Origin: Syntrophorhabdus sp.
GTDB taxonomy: Bacteria; Desulfobacterota; BSN033; UBA1163
NCBI GenBank assembly: GCA_020724025.1
Contig: DYHU01000015.1
Coordinates: 1 to 24,824, forward strand
Length of the DNA: 24,824 bases
Reading direction: 5' to 3'
Position 1 is the first letter of the stretch. Every line of letters starts with the position of its first letter. Below, piece by piece: positions 8,215-16,067 of this stretch. Both the position numbers and the translations under genes were made by a program. Below the pieces are notes generated by a model. It saw only the letters and a list, made by a program, of their open reading frames with translations. It did no database searches and was not told the DNA's origin.

Positions 8215-9821
8215 AAAAGACGGAGACAAAGAAGATCAATGATTTATCAGGAATGAGCAGAAGAGACGTATTGAAAATCATGGGAGCAGGAGCGCTCTAC
8301 GCACTGCTTCCGGGTAACGGGTTTGCGAGTGCTCCTTCAGGGTTTTCTCCCTCCGGGGGAGAGGGCTTGATCTTCGTGGTCGGAGATGGGATGCCCCTCG
8401 GCGTCATCAAAGGAATGCATCAGATCAGGACAAGAGTTCATGGAGAGAAAGGGACGAATTTCTATTCAAAGATGAAGGACGCGGACTCCAATCTCGGATA
8501 TATGTCTACAGAGAGCCTTTCCAGTATTGTGACAGACTCCGCCCCTGCATCGGTCGCCTGGTCCACCGGTTCCAAAACTTTGAACCTTCTGCTTGCGTCA
8601 CTTCCGGACGGCAGACCACTCAGGACGATTATGGAGCTTCTCAAAGAGAGAGGTTATGGCTGTGGCCTTGCGACCACAACCCGAGTGACCCACGCCACCC
8701 CGGCGGCATGGGTATCGCATCAGTTGCAGAGGGACAATGAGGAGGCCATTGCCCTGGATTACCTGAAGTTCAGGCCGGACGTTCTCCTCGGCGGCGGGAA
8801 CAGATTTTTTGACCCCTCGAAGAGAAAGGACGGAAAAGATCTTTTTAAAGCTTTTTCTGATTCGGGTTATGATGTCGTCAGAGAAAGAGAAAATCTTCTT
8901 TCAGCCGAGATCTTTTCTTCTCCGAAGCCCCTTCTGGGTATTTTTAGCTCCTCGCATATGAGCTATTATCTGGATAGGCTCAATCAGCCGGAACTGGGAA
9001 AGAAACAGCCGCTCCTTCCGGAGATGACGAGGATCGCCTTGCAGAAACTTTCCAGGAATCCGAAGGGGTTTATCTTGCAGGTGGAGGCGGGAAGAATAGA
9101 TCATGCCAATCATTCGAATGATGCCTGGGCTGCCATCCTCGATACCTATGAACTGGATTTGACATTGGCCGTAATCGATGAGTTTCTGAAGGTCAATCCA
9201 AAGACCGTTGTCATCGTCACCTCTGACCACGGCAATTCAGGATGGGGGATCAACGGGACCGGACCTGAGTATAATGATTCCACCGAGGCTTTGAAGAAGT
9301 ATCTGCCCATCAAGGCTTCCTTTGAAGTGATTAAAACACGATTGAAAAAAGAGGCCACCTCAACAGAGATCAAGGATATCTTCGAACACTTCACCACTTT
9401 CAGGATTACGGATGAAGAGGCCTCTATGATCCAGGCTGCGATGCAGCCCGATTACAAGCCCTTTCATGGAGACTACGTCATTCAACCGGATGCGGTGATG
9501 GGAAAGATTCTGGCGCACAGCCTCTATGCCAAAAGGAAAGAAGCGATGGTTGAGGGTCCCTCTCTCATCAGAAGGGGAAATGTGGGATTTACTTCCACCA
9601 ACCATACGGGAGAAGACCAGATCCTTCTTTCCTATGGCTATAAGGCAAAGCAATTGGGGCTGGGGCGGCATGTCGATAATACCTATCTGTTTGCCGCGAT
9701 GTGTGAGTTCTTCGGCATTAAATATAAAAATCCGACCATGACCGAGGAGGAGGCAAAGCCCTTCATTAAAACCGCTTCCCTGGAGGAATGGAAAAGGCAT
9801 ATGGAGTTACATGTCGCATAA
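8211..9821 (+). CDS. Tat-exported alkaline phosphatase (PhoA superfamily)
   Basis: From ATG 8211, preceded by AGGAGG, the protein is 536 residues; an in-frame TTG at 8181 is less likely. The twin-arginine motif SRRDVLK (residues 16-22) and hydrophobic GAGALYALLPG with ASA mark Tat export, the usual route for folded metalloenzymes. The alkaline phosphatase ligand set is visible: D59 in VVGDGMP, nucleophile S110 in TDSAP, H161-T163 in THATPAA, E292, D297 and H301 in EAGRIDHANH, D339-H340 in TSDHGN, and H465 in TNHTGED. It should hydrolyse phosphomonoesters outside the cytoplasmic membrane using zinc and magnesium or similar metals. H161 stands where E. coli PhoA has Asp153, a common variant. 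The gene is coupled to an MFS exporter through an ATGA overlap; no Pho box was recognised. A phosphate-starvation role is inferred from the family only. Confidence 0.92.
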   Translation: MKKTETKKINDLSGMSRRDVLKIMGAGALYALLPGNGFASAPSGFSPSGGEGLIFVVGDGMPLGVIKGMHQIRTRVHGEKGTNFYSKMKDADSNLGYMSTESLSSIVTDSAPASVAWSTGSKTLNLLLASLPDGRPLRTIMELLKERGYGCGLATTTRVTHATPAAWVSHQLQRDNEEAIALDYLKFRPDVLLGGGNRFFDPSKRKDGKDLFKAFSDSGYDVVRERENLLSAEIFSSPKPLLGIFSSSHMSYYLDRLNQPELGKKQPLLPEMTRIALQKLSRNPKGFILQVEAGRIDHANHSNDAWAAILDTYELDLTLAVIDEFLKVNPKTVVIVTSDHGNSGWGINGTGPEYNDSTEALKKYLPIKASFEVIKTRLKKEATSTEIKDIFEHFTTFRITDEEASMIQAAMQPDYKPFHGDYVIQPDAVMGKILAHSLYAKRKEAMVEGPSLIRRGNVGFTSTNHTGEDQILLSYGYKAKQLGLGRHVDNTYLFAAMCEFFGIKYKNPTMTEEEAKPFIKTASLEEWKRHMELHVA

Positions 9822-10141
9822 TCTAATTGGCTCGGGGATGATTTTTAGGGAATATCTTGCAACGAAAATAGATTCACCCCCACCCGCGCCCTCCCCCATC
9901 AAGGGGGAGGGGTCCTTATAGTGAAATTTACCAAATTCCCCCCTCTCCCCTGGTGCCTGCCTGCACGAAGCGTTTCGGCGAAGGCAGGGGAGAGGGTTAG
10001 GGTGAGGGGGATTTTTTCTTTATAACTGCCGAGAGTAAAAGTGTTAAATCCATCAAGTAGGGTTTTTAAGAATCGTATGAAGTGTTAAATGAATTGACTT
10101 AGAGACGATTTTGAGAGAATATATTGGAAAGGAGACATTGA
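9822..10141. repeat. 320-bp spacer with two CCCTC/GAGGG hairpins upstream of rph
   Basis: Hairpin one is CCCTCCCCC (9889-9897) with GGGGGAGGG (9903-9911) around ATCAA. Hairpin two is CCCTCTCCCCTG (9941-9952) with its perfect complement at 9985-9996, enclosing GTGCCTGCCTG. The flanking CCCCCACCCGCGCCCT and AGGGTTAGGGTGAGGGGG form a looser outer pair. A related block with CTCTCCCTTGGTGCCTGCC lies near 14610. The last 120 bp before rph show no gene; AAGGAG at about 10129 is the rph ribosome site. Confidence 0.65.
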
Positions 10142-10861
10142 GTGAAGCGTTCAGACAGAAGAAGGCCCGAGGCTTTAAGGCCTTTAAAGATCACAAGGAA
10201 CTATATGAAGCATGCCGAGGGATCGGTCCTCATTGAAATGGGGGATACGAAGGTGATCTGCTCGGCCAGCGTGGAAGAGAGGGTGCCGCCCTTTTTAAGA
10301 AATACGGGCAAAGGATGGGTTACGGCAGAATATTCCATGCTTCCTCGCTCCACCCATACCCGGACACAGAGGGAATCAGGCAAGGGAAGCGGCCGGACCT
10401 TTGAGATTCAGAGATTGATCGGCCGCTCTCTTCGGTCGGTGACCGACCTTACGGGATTTGGAGAGAGGACGGTGTGGATCGATTGCGATGTGATTCAGGC
10501 GGACGGAGGGACACGGACCGCCTCCATCACCGGGGCCTGTGTAGCGCTGGTCGATGCATTTCGAAAGATGTTGGAAAAGGGAATGATCAAGAAGATTCCT
10601 GTTCACAATTCCGTTGCGGCCGTGAGCGTGGGTAAAGTGGACGGGAGGATTCTGCTCGATTTAAATTATGCGGAGGACTCCCGGGCTGAGGTCGACATGA
10701 ATGTGGTGATGACCGGGTCCGGAGAGTTTGTAGAGATTCAGGGAACTGCGGAGAATGCCGTCTTTTCTAAAGGGGAGATGGATGCATTGATCCGGGTTGC
10801 GCAAAAAGGAATAAAAAAACTTACGGCATTTCAGAAGGAATCTCTTGAAGGAGAAGGATAA
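10142..10861 (+). CDS. rph: Ribonuclease PH
   Basis: The 239-residue protein opens [19 protein letters not shown] and continues with [34 protein letters not shown] (about residues 60-75) and [19 protein letters not shown] (about 115-133), all characteristic of RNase PH. The enzyme is a phosphorolytic 3'-to-5' exoribonuclease that trims tRNA precursors; it forms a cytoplasmic hexamer. The GTG start at 10142 is supported by AAGGAG about 8 nt upstream. The gene is followed after 14 bp by rdgB, a pairing common in bacteria and probably one operon. The presence of several encoded-CCA tRNAs nearby fits but does not prove a joint role. Confidence 0.95.
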   Translation: MKRSDRRRPEALRPLKITRNYMKHAEGSVLIEMGDTKVICSASVEERVPPFLRNTGKGWVTAEYSMLPRSTHTRTQRESGKGSGRTFEIQRLIGRSLRSVTDLTGFGERTVWIDCDVIQADGGTRTASITGACVALVDAFRKMLEKGMIKKIPVHNSVAAVSVGKVDGRILLDLNYAEDSRAEVDMNVVMTGSGEFVEIQGTAENAVFSKGEMDALIRVAQKGIKKLTAFQKESLEGEG

Positions 10862-10875
10862 TCGTAAAAAAGAGA

Positions 10876-11481
10876 TTGGAGATTATTGTCGCAACAAAAA
10901 ATAAGGGTAAATTGCGGGAGATTCGAAGTGTCTTGAAAGGTCTGGGATTTCAGATCCGCGGGCTGATGGATTTTGCGGATGTTCCCGAAATGGAAGAGGA
11001 TGGAAGAAGTTTTGCTGAAAACGGACTAAAGAAAGCCCGATTTTATTCTCAGTTCTTCGGAAAATTAACCATTGCGGATGATTCCGGATTGGAAGTGGAT
11101 GCTCTGGGCGGGGCTCCGGGCATCTATTCTGCCCGATATGCCGGTAAACGGGCATCGGATGAGAAGAACCGGAAAAAACTCCTGAGAGAATTGGAAGGCG
11201 TTCCGATCTCAAAGAGAAGAGCGGCGTTTAAATGCGTCATCGCGATGGCATCGCCGGAGGGATGGGAAGTAGTGACCGAAGGATCGTGCGGGGGGAGAAT
11301 CGGATTTAAGGAGATCGGGAGTAGGGGATTTGGATATGACCCCATCTTCATCCTTCCCCAATACAGAAAGACAATGGCTCAGCTCAGCCTCAAAGAGAAG
11401 AACAGGGTGAGCCATCGGGGCAAGGCGCTGGGGAAACTGAGAAAAATAATAACCAAATTCCAAAAACCAATACCCAAATAA
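10876..11481 (+). CDS. rdgB: XTP/dITP diphosphatase (non-canonical purine NTP pyrophosphatase, RdgB/HAM1)
   Basis: A 201-residue HAM1-family protein: EIIVATKNKGKLREI at the N-terminus, ADDSGLEVDALGGAPGIYSA near residues 66-83, RYAGKRASDEKN, GRIGFKEIGSRGFGYDPIF near 140-158, and the terminal AQLSLKEKNRVSHRGKAL. It removes dITP, dITP-like and XTP from the nucleotide pool. The start is a TTG at 10876; no strong ribosome site is adjacent, though GGAGAAGGA lies about 15 nt upstream at the end of rph, so translation may be coupled to rph. Length and motifs are normal for the family. The 3' flank runs directly into a repeat block. Confidence 0.93.
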   Translation: MEIIVATKNKGKLREIRSVLKGLGFQIRGLMDFADVPEMEEDGRSFAENGLKKARFYSQFFGKLTIADDSGLEVDALGGAPGIYSARYAGKRASDEKNRKKLLRELEGVPISKRRAAFKCVIAMASPEGWEVVTEGSCGGRIGFKEIGSRGFGYDPIFILPQYRKTMAQLSLKEKNRVSHRGKALGKLRKIITKFQKPIPK

Positions 11482-11925
11482 ATTCCAATAATCAAAAAAT
11501 CTGGTAATCTGGATATTGGGATAACGTAGAAAATAGATTTTAAATCCCCCCATCCCCCCTTTACCAAACTGACCGTGTCCCATAAGTCAGGTGGCTGGGC
11601 ACAAGGAAGGGGGCATGACCGGTGTAATTGAAGGTTTTGCATTTCGTATTTTGGTGTCATTCCCGTGAAAACGGGAATCCAGGACCAATAGAAACATCTG
11701 GATTCCTGCTTCCGCAGGAATGACAAACTTAAAAATTAATAATGATATCAACCTGTTAACAACATTAAACTTAACCCTTGTGTCCAGCGCCCCCACTTAT
11801 GGGTAAGGATTAGTTTACCAAAGGGGGGCGAAGGGGGATTATCGATTTTCGTGATTCGAGAGTGGCCATGACAGCCATAGATAATTTATTTGGAGCTTGG
11901 AATTTGGTTATTGGAATTTAAAAAT
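11482..11925. mobile_element. Nested repeat block with a 245-bp MITE-like element (11569-11813) and 9-bp target duplication
   Basis: TTTACCAAA occurs at 11560-11568 and again at 11814-11822. Between the copies lies a 245-bp segment whose ends are imperfect inverted repeats: 11579-11606 pairs with 11776-11803 at about 23 of 28 positions, starting CCCATAAGT. Its centre holds a GTCATTCC...GGAATGAC palindrome (11656-11724). Outside the duplication, CCCCCCATCCCCCCTTT on the left and AAAGGGGGGCGAAGGGGG on the right would rejoin as one hairpin if the element and one TTTACCAAA were removed. No transposase is encoded. The rest, 11841-11925, shows no gene. Confidence 0.72.
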
Positions 11926-12003
11926 CGGGGCGTAGCGCAGCCTGGTTAGCGCGCCTGCCTTGGGAGCAGGAGGTCGGCCGTTCAAATCGGCTCGCCCCGA
12001 CCA
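11926..12003 (+). tRNA. tRNA-Pro (UGG)
   Basis: Acceptor CGGGGCG pairs with CGCCCCG, discriminator A, CCA encoded. Anticodon arm CCTGC-CTTGGGA-GCAGG gives anticodon TGG. The D arm GCGC...GCGC and T loop TTCAAAT are normal. Confidence 0.95.
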
Positions 12004-12297
12004 AATTAGTTCGGAGTTTTGAGTTCGAAGTTTGGAGTTAACAATTAAGCCGACCGACTTTTTTAAACCTATTTCCCCTAGTCAACTAAACCTGCCAAAC
12101 ATTTCCCATCCTTCAATAATGCACAAAATGTTAAAGAATGGAAAAAAATGGAACATCATTCCAGTAAAATAGAAAAAAATCGCAGACTGCCAATATTTTA
12201 ATAAAGTCAAAAATTTCTTGTAGTTAGAAGTAATTCAGGATGAATTGCTTCCAACTTATTGATTTTGGTATGTTTCTTGCTGTTTCTCTCAATCGTC
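12004..12297. other. Gene-free stretch between tRNA-Pro and the sensor kinase
   Basis: The first 36 bp carry the AGTTCGGAGT-type short repeat (12005-12039). The rest is AT-rich and probably holds the kinase promoter, but I see no convincing -35/-10 pair. A TTG at 12259 in frame with the kinase could extend it by 13 hydrophobic residues. Confidence 0.45.
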
Positions 12298-14247
12298 ATG
12301 AAAGAGCGGGACAAAAAAAGAATCATTTTACTCCTCAGATGGACTGCCATTATTGTCACCTCCTATCTCATCCTCCTCGGAAGGGGGAAGGTGGCTGATC
12401 CAAATCTGAGCCATCTTCTTGTTTTGGGATACCTCATTTCAAATCTCGTGCTGACCTTTTTTCCCAGTTCATGGTTTTCAAATCCAAAATTCTTCTATCC
12501 ATTGGTGATTGCGGATACCGGAATCGTCTCATTCGGAATGTATCTCTCAGAGAAGATGATCACCGATTTTTATCTGGTCTTTTTCCTAATCATCATCTTT
12601 GCGTCGTTGAGTCGAAATTTTAAACTATTGATGTTCATCGGAGGCGCTACCGCCCTTCTCTATGGATTTCTCCTCTATTCCTGGGGGCTTTTGATTTCGG
12701 AACAGGGCAGCAGTTATGCGCTTCGCATTCCTTTTATCTTCATCATGACGGCCTTCTACGGATACCTTGTTCAAACCTTAACCAGAGAGAAACGCAAGGA
12801 ACTCAGCGTCTCAGAGGACAAGTATCGAGGTCTCTTTGAGAATGCGAACGAAGGGATCATCATTCTGAAAGATCCTTCCTTACAGATTGCGGATGTGAAT
12901 CGAGAGGCAGAGAAGACCTCCCAATATGCCAAAGAAGAATTATTAGGGAGAGAAGTCTTTGATCTATTCGGACCCGAGGAGAATGAGAAGGCGAAGATTT
13001 ATTTGAATGAAGTCATTGAAAAGGGGGAAGGGAGGGTTGATGATCTCTCTTTGAGGAAGAGGGATGGCACTTTCTTAGAAACCGATTTATCAATCAAAAG
13101 GATTGGCCTGGGTGAAGAATCTTTCTTCCAGATGATCTTTAGAGATATTACCGAAAAAAGGAAACTTGAGAAGAAGATCATTGAAAGCAAGAGAAACCTT
13201 GAGGCTATCTTTGACGGCATCGGGGACCAGCTTTCCATCCAATCTCCGGATTTTAAGATTCTTCGCGTGAATAAAGCCGTCATCGAGAGGTGCTCCGCCA
13301 CCTTTCAAGAGCTGATCGGAAGAAAATGCTACGAGGCCTATTATCAAAGAACCTCTCCATGCGAAGGCTGTCCCCTGTCCGTGACGATTGATACCGGGCA
13401 ACCGGCTTGTTCGATTCTAAAGTTACCGGAAAAAGAAAGAGTTCAACAGGTCTTTTCTTACCCTGTTTCAGATGAAAAAGGGAATCTTCTCTATCTCATT
13501 GAATATGTCAAAGACATTACAGAGGAGCAAAAACTTCAGGAGCAACTGATCCAATCTGAGAAACTGGCCGGGATAGGAATACTGGCTTCAGGGGTGGCCC
13601 ATGAAATCAATAATCCCCTGAGCGGGATTATCGGGATGGCTGAGATTGCCCTGGAGGAAGAAGACCCGTCAAAAAATAAGGAATACCTGACGGATATCCT
13701 GACCTGTGGACAGAGAATCGGTGAGATTGTCAACGGCCTGCGGTCCTACTCTCGGACCGCCAAGAGGGAGGAACTGAGCGTGATCGATCTTCATGAGGTT
13801 CTTGAGGCCTCATTGAAGATGGTTCAACTGGCGACCCAATCTGCTTCCGTAGAAGTGATCAAAAATTTTCAGTCTATTGAAAAAATAAGAGCCAACCCCG
13901 GTGAAATTCAGCAGGTGTTCACCAATTTGATTACCAATGCATTCCAGGCGATGAATGGAAGGGGAGGCCATTTGATTCTCTCCAGCCGGTCGCTGAAGGA
14001 TTTTGTGGAAATAAAAGTGAGTGATAGCGGCGTTGGGATCCCCCCCAAATATCTCAACCAGATTTTTGATCCTTTCTTCACGACAAAAAAGACTGGTGAG
14101 GGCACAGGACTCGGGTTAAATATCGTCTACCGCATTGTCACCAAATATGAGGGAACGATCGAAGTTGAAAGCACGGAAGGCGTGGGTACTACGTTTACAA
14201 TAAGGTTTCCGAAATGGAGGAATGAGCCATGGGCAAACGGATTTTGA
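12298..14247 (+). CDS. Membrane sensor histidine kinase with two PAS domains
   Basis: From ATG 12298 the protein is 649 residues; a TTG at 12259 would add 13, and neither start has a good ribosome site. Residues 9-160 are about six membrane helices. PAS 1 spans about 172-288 (YRGLFENANEGIIILKD to FRDITEKRKL) and PAS 2 about 298-410. PAS 2 carries a Cys group, C332, C344, C355, C358 (PCEGCPL) and C371, that may bind metal or sense redox state. The HisKA H box is GVAHEINNP with H435, followed by the N box NLITNAFQAM, G1 DSGVGIPP and FFTTKKTGEGTGLGLNIV. It is thus an NtrB-like autophosphorylating kinase. It overlaps the downstream receiver gene by 19 bp, which names its likely partner. The signal is unknown; redox control is a guess from the cysteines. 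Confidence 0.9.
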   Translation: MKERDKKRIILLLRWTAIIVTSYLILLGRGKVADPNLSHLLVLGYLISNLVLTFFPSSWFSNPKFFYPLVIADTGIVSFGMYLSEKMITDFYLVFFLIIIFASLSRNFKLLMFIGGATALLYGFLLYSWGLLISEQGSSYALRIPFIFIMTAFYGYLVQTLTREKRKELSVSEDKYRGLFENANEGIIILKDPSLQIADVNREAEKTSQYAKEELLGREVFDLFGPEENEKAKIYLNEVIEKGEGRVDDLSLRKRDGTFLETDLSIKRIGLGEESFFQMIFRDITEKRKLEKKIIESKRNLEAIFDGIGDQLSIQSPDFKILRVNKAVIERCSATFQELIGRKCYEAYYQRTSPCEGCPLSVTIDTGQPACSILKLPEKERVQQVFSYPVSDEKGNLLYLIEYVKDITEEQKLQEQLIQSEKLAGIGILASGVAHEINNPLSGIIGMAEIALEEEDPSKNKEYLTDILTCGQRIGEIVNGLRSYSRTAKREELSVIDLHEVLEASLKMVQLATQSASVEVIKNFQSIEKIRANPGEIQQVFTNLITNAFQAMNGRGGHLILSSRSLKDFVEIKVSDSGVGIPPKYLNQIFDPFFTTKKTGEGTGLGLNIVYRIVTKYEGTIEVESTEGVGTTFTIRFPKWRNEPWANGF

Positions 14248-14603
14248 TCGTCGATGATGAAGAGGTGATCAGGAAGTTTTTAAAAATCCATCTGAACAAA
14301 CAGGGATATGAGGTGACAGAGGCCGAAGACGGAGAAAAAGCAATGGAACGGATCGGGGAAGGGAAGTTCGACCTGATCATCTGTGATGTCATGATGCCCA
14401 ATAAGAATGGCTGGGAGGTCGTCAAAGAGGTGAAGTCGAACCCGGAGTTGAGTGAGATTCCTGTCATCCTCCTGACCGCTAAAAATGATGATGTCGATAT
14501 GTTCAAGGGGTACGAACTGGGAGCCAATTACTATATGAGCAAACCCTTTGCCAAAGACCAACTCCTCTACGGATTAAAATTGATGTTTGGAGAAACATCG
14601 TAA
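14229..14603 (+). CDS. Stand-alone response-regulator receiver (CheY-like)
   Basis: The 124-residue protein is a single receiver domain: acidic pocket D9-D10 in LIVDDEE, phosphoacceptor D53 in LIICDVMMP, T83 in ILLTA and K105 in YYMSKPF. No output domain follows, so it must act by protein contact or as a phosphotransfer relay. GGAGG inside the kinase gene, 8 nt before ATG 14229, sets the start, and the 19-bp overlap with the kinase indicates co-translation and partnership. Genes overlapping in this way usually form one two-component unit. No DNA-binding partner is present in the window, so the final output is unknown. Confidence 0.93.
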   Translation: MGKRILIVDDEEVIRKFLKIHLNKQGYEVTEAEDGEKAMERIGEGKFDLIICDVMMPNKNGWEVVKEVKSNPELSEIPVILLTAKNDDVDMFKGYELGANYYMSKPFAKDQLLYGLKLMFGETS

Positions 14604-14996
14604 CAGAACTCTCCTCTCCCTTGGTGCCTGCCTGAGCGGAGGCACTACGGGGTCGAATGGGGAGGGAAATAGTTGGGAAAACCTCAAATATATTTGGTTG
14701 ATTTTAAACACCTTTTCGCCCATTTATAAAACTCCTTTTGTATCAGAATGTTACCTGATTCGGAATTCCACCCCAATTTACCCTCTTTACACCCATTAAA
14801 TTAAATCTTATAATTTGCTTTAACCAAAATTAAGGGTTTCGTAAAAAGTCTGAAAAGGCGATTTTCTGTCATTCCTGCGCAAGCAGGAATCCAGTCTTTT
14901 CATGTAGTTAAAATTCTCTGGATTCCCGTTTTCACGGGAATGACGACTTTTTACGAGATCACCAAAATTAAGGGAAGTCATAAAAGTATAGGTTGT
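14604..14996. repeat. 393-bp spacer: CTCTCCC/GGTGCCTGCC repeat (14606-14668) and second MITE copy (14838-14957)
   Basis: The left part repeats the CTCTCCC-TTGGTGCCTGCCTG block also found near 9941, with GTGCCT pairing to AGGCAC. The right element, 14838-14957, has ends TTCGTAAAAAG and CTTTTTACGAG and, when reversed, matches the element at 1151-1282 almost base for base over its left third. It holds GTCATTCC-type hairpins on both sides. No gene is seen; the minus-strand ORF across the following tRNA is an antisense artefact. Confidence 0.72.
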
Positions 14997-15073
14997 GCGC
15001 CTGTAGCTCAGATGGATAGAGCTACGGACTTCTAATCCGTAGGCCGGGGGTTCGAATCCCTCCAGGCGCGCCA
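14997..15073 (+). tRNA. tRNA-Arg (UCU)
   Basis: Acceptor GCGCCTG/CAGGCGC, discriminator G, CCA encoded. Anticodon arm ACGGA-CTTCTAA-TCCGT gives TCT. T loop TTCGAAT is canonical. First gene of a five-tRNA cluster. Confidence 0.95.
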
Positions 15074-15078
15074 GAGGT

Positions 15079-15199
15079 TGTATCAATGCAAATTGCAAAA
15101 TTAGTCCCGCCGAGGCGGGACTAAGTTAGCCACGCCAAGGCGTGGTTGAATTGCTGATTGCTTCCCGCGTTTCGCGGGACTAATTGATCATTTTGCAAT
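15079..15199. repeat. Spacer element A of the tRNA cluster
   Basis: Contains a 26-nt stretch (15079-15104) and a 30-nt stretch (15126-15155) that recur exactly at 15375-15400 and 15397-15426. ATTGCAAAAT near the left end and ATTTTGCAAT at the right end form an outer inverted pair. Three inner hairpins are visible (CCCGCCGAGGCGGG, CCACGCCAAGGCGTGG and CCCGCGTTTCGCGGG). It follows tRNA-Arg(UCU). Confidence 0.75.
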
Positions 15200-15211
15200 G
15201 TTGTTGTTGAT

Positions 15212-15289
15212 GGTGAGTGTAGCTCAGTCGGATAGAGCACTGGGTTGTGGCCCCAGTGGTCGAGGGTTCGAGTCCCTTCACTCACCCCA
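15212..15289 (+). tRNA. tRNA-His (GUG)
   Basis: Acceptor GTGAGTG/CACTCAC with the extra G at -1 (15212) opposite discriminator C, diagnostic of tRNA-His. Anticodon arm CTGGG-TTGTGGC-CCCAG gives GTG. CCA is encoded. Confidence 0.95.
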
Positions 15290-15292
15290 AAA

Positions 15293-15369
<77 letters not shown>

Positions 15370-15374
15370 CAGTC

Positions 15375-15445
15375 TGTATCAATGCAAATTGCAAAATTAG
15401 CCACGCCAAGGCGTGGTTGAATTGCTAATCGACCTTTTTGCAATG
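15375..15445. repeat. Spacer element B of the tRNA cluster (shortened copy of A)
   Basis: Shares 26-nt and 30-nt exact stretches with element A but lacks its first and third inner hairpins, keeping only CCACGCCAAGGCGTGG. It ends in TTTTTGCAATG like A. It follows tRNA-Arg(UCG). Confidence 0.75.
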
Positions 15446-15460
15446 ATCTTTTTGGAAAGT

Positions 15461-15536
15461 GAGCCGTTAGCTCAATCGGTAGAGCAACTGACTCTTAATC
15501 AGTAGGTTGCAGGTTCGATTCCTGCACGGCTCACCA
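15461..15536 (+). tRNA. tRNA-Lys (CUU)
   Basis: Acceptor GAGCCGT/ACGGCTC, discriminator A, CCA encoded. Anticodon arm ACTGA-CTCTTAA-TCAGT gives CTT. D arm GCTC...GAGC and T loop TTCGATT are normal. Confidence 0.95.
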
Positions 15537-15928
15537 ATCGCCCAAAAAAGTTCAACGGTAACGGCCTTTCGATAAACTCAAGGCCCTGAGTAGTGTCGAA
15601 GGGTAAAGATGCCCGTATCGTTAATAAAAGGTTACTTTTATTGTCTTTTAATTCTTTGTTCGTAACCGTTACCGGTAACCGAAACGGGCCCTGAACCTAG
15701 CATGGTACAGGGCGGGCTTCGTTACCCTAACCTTTACCCCGTTAGAAATAATGCCCCGCTGCTCTGCAGCGGGGTTGTGGGTTCATTTCAGAATGATTCT
15801 ATCGGGGTTTAACCCACTGCGCTTGCGCGACAGCGCGGCGAGTGCCCCGCTGGAATTTCTAACGGGGTTTACCCCAAGCCCATTTTCAATGTTTTCGACC
15901 TGCTGAGGGATGCAGGCAGGCAGTTTAA
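15537..15928. repeat. 392-bp repeat-rich spacer; hairpin 15565-15603 and inverted-repeat element 15736-15868
   Basis: The hairpin at 15565-15603 (CCTTTCGATAAACTCAAGG against CCCTGAGTAGTGTCGAAGG) resembles the TTCGACA-CTCAGG repeats common in proteobacterial genomes. GTAACCGTTACCGGTAACC near 15662-15680 is palindromic. The element at 15736-15868 has perfect 14-bp inverted ends, ACCCCGTTAGAAAT and its complement, with inner CCCCGCTGC/GCAGCGGGG and GCGCTTGCGC hairpins. No gene is seen. The minus-strand ORF here runs antisense through tRNA-Leu. Confidence 0.65.
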
Positions 15929-16015
15929 GCCGGGGTGGCGAAACTGGAATACGCGCGAGACTTAGGATCTCGTGGTCGAAAGACTGTGCGGGTTCGAGTC
16001 CCGCCCTCGGCACCA
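15929..16015 (+). tRNA. tRNA-Leu (UAG)
   Basis: Class II tRNA of 87 nt: acceptor GCCGGGG/CCTCGGC with one G-T pair, anticodon arm CGAGA-CTTAGGA-TCTCG giving TAG, a long variable arm around GGTCGAAAGACT, T loop TTCGAGT, discriminator A and encoded CCA. Confidence 0.95.
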
Positions 16016-16025
16016 TTTTCAGAAT

Positions 16026-16053
16026 GCAGAAGGCAGTAAGCAGAAGGCAGTAA
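16026..16053. repeat. 14-bp tandem duplication in the tig leader
   Basis: GCAGAAGGCAGTAA occurs twice head to tail directly before the AAAGGG ribosome site of tig. Confidence 0.8.
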
Positions 16054-16067
16054 GAAAGGGATATTAA

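Noticed and set aside
14820..15098. 92-codon minus-strand ORF over tRNA-Arg(UCU)
   Set aside because: Antisense to the tRNA and the MITE copy; LEGFEPPAYGLEVRSS is a known type of spurious translation.
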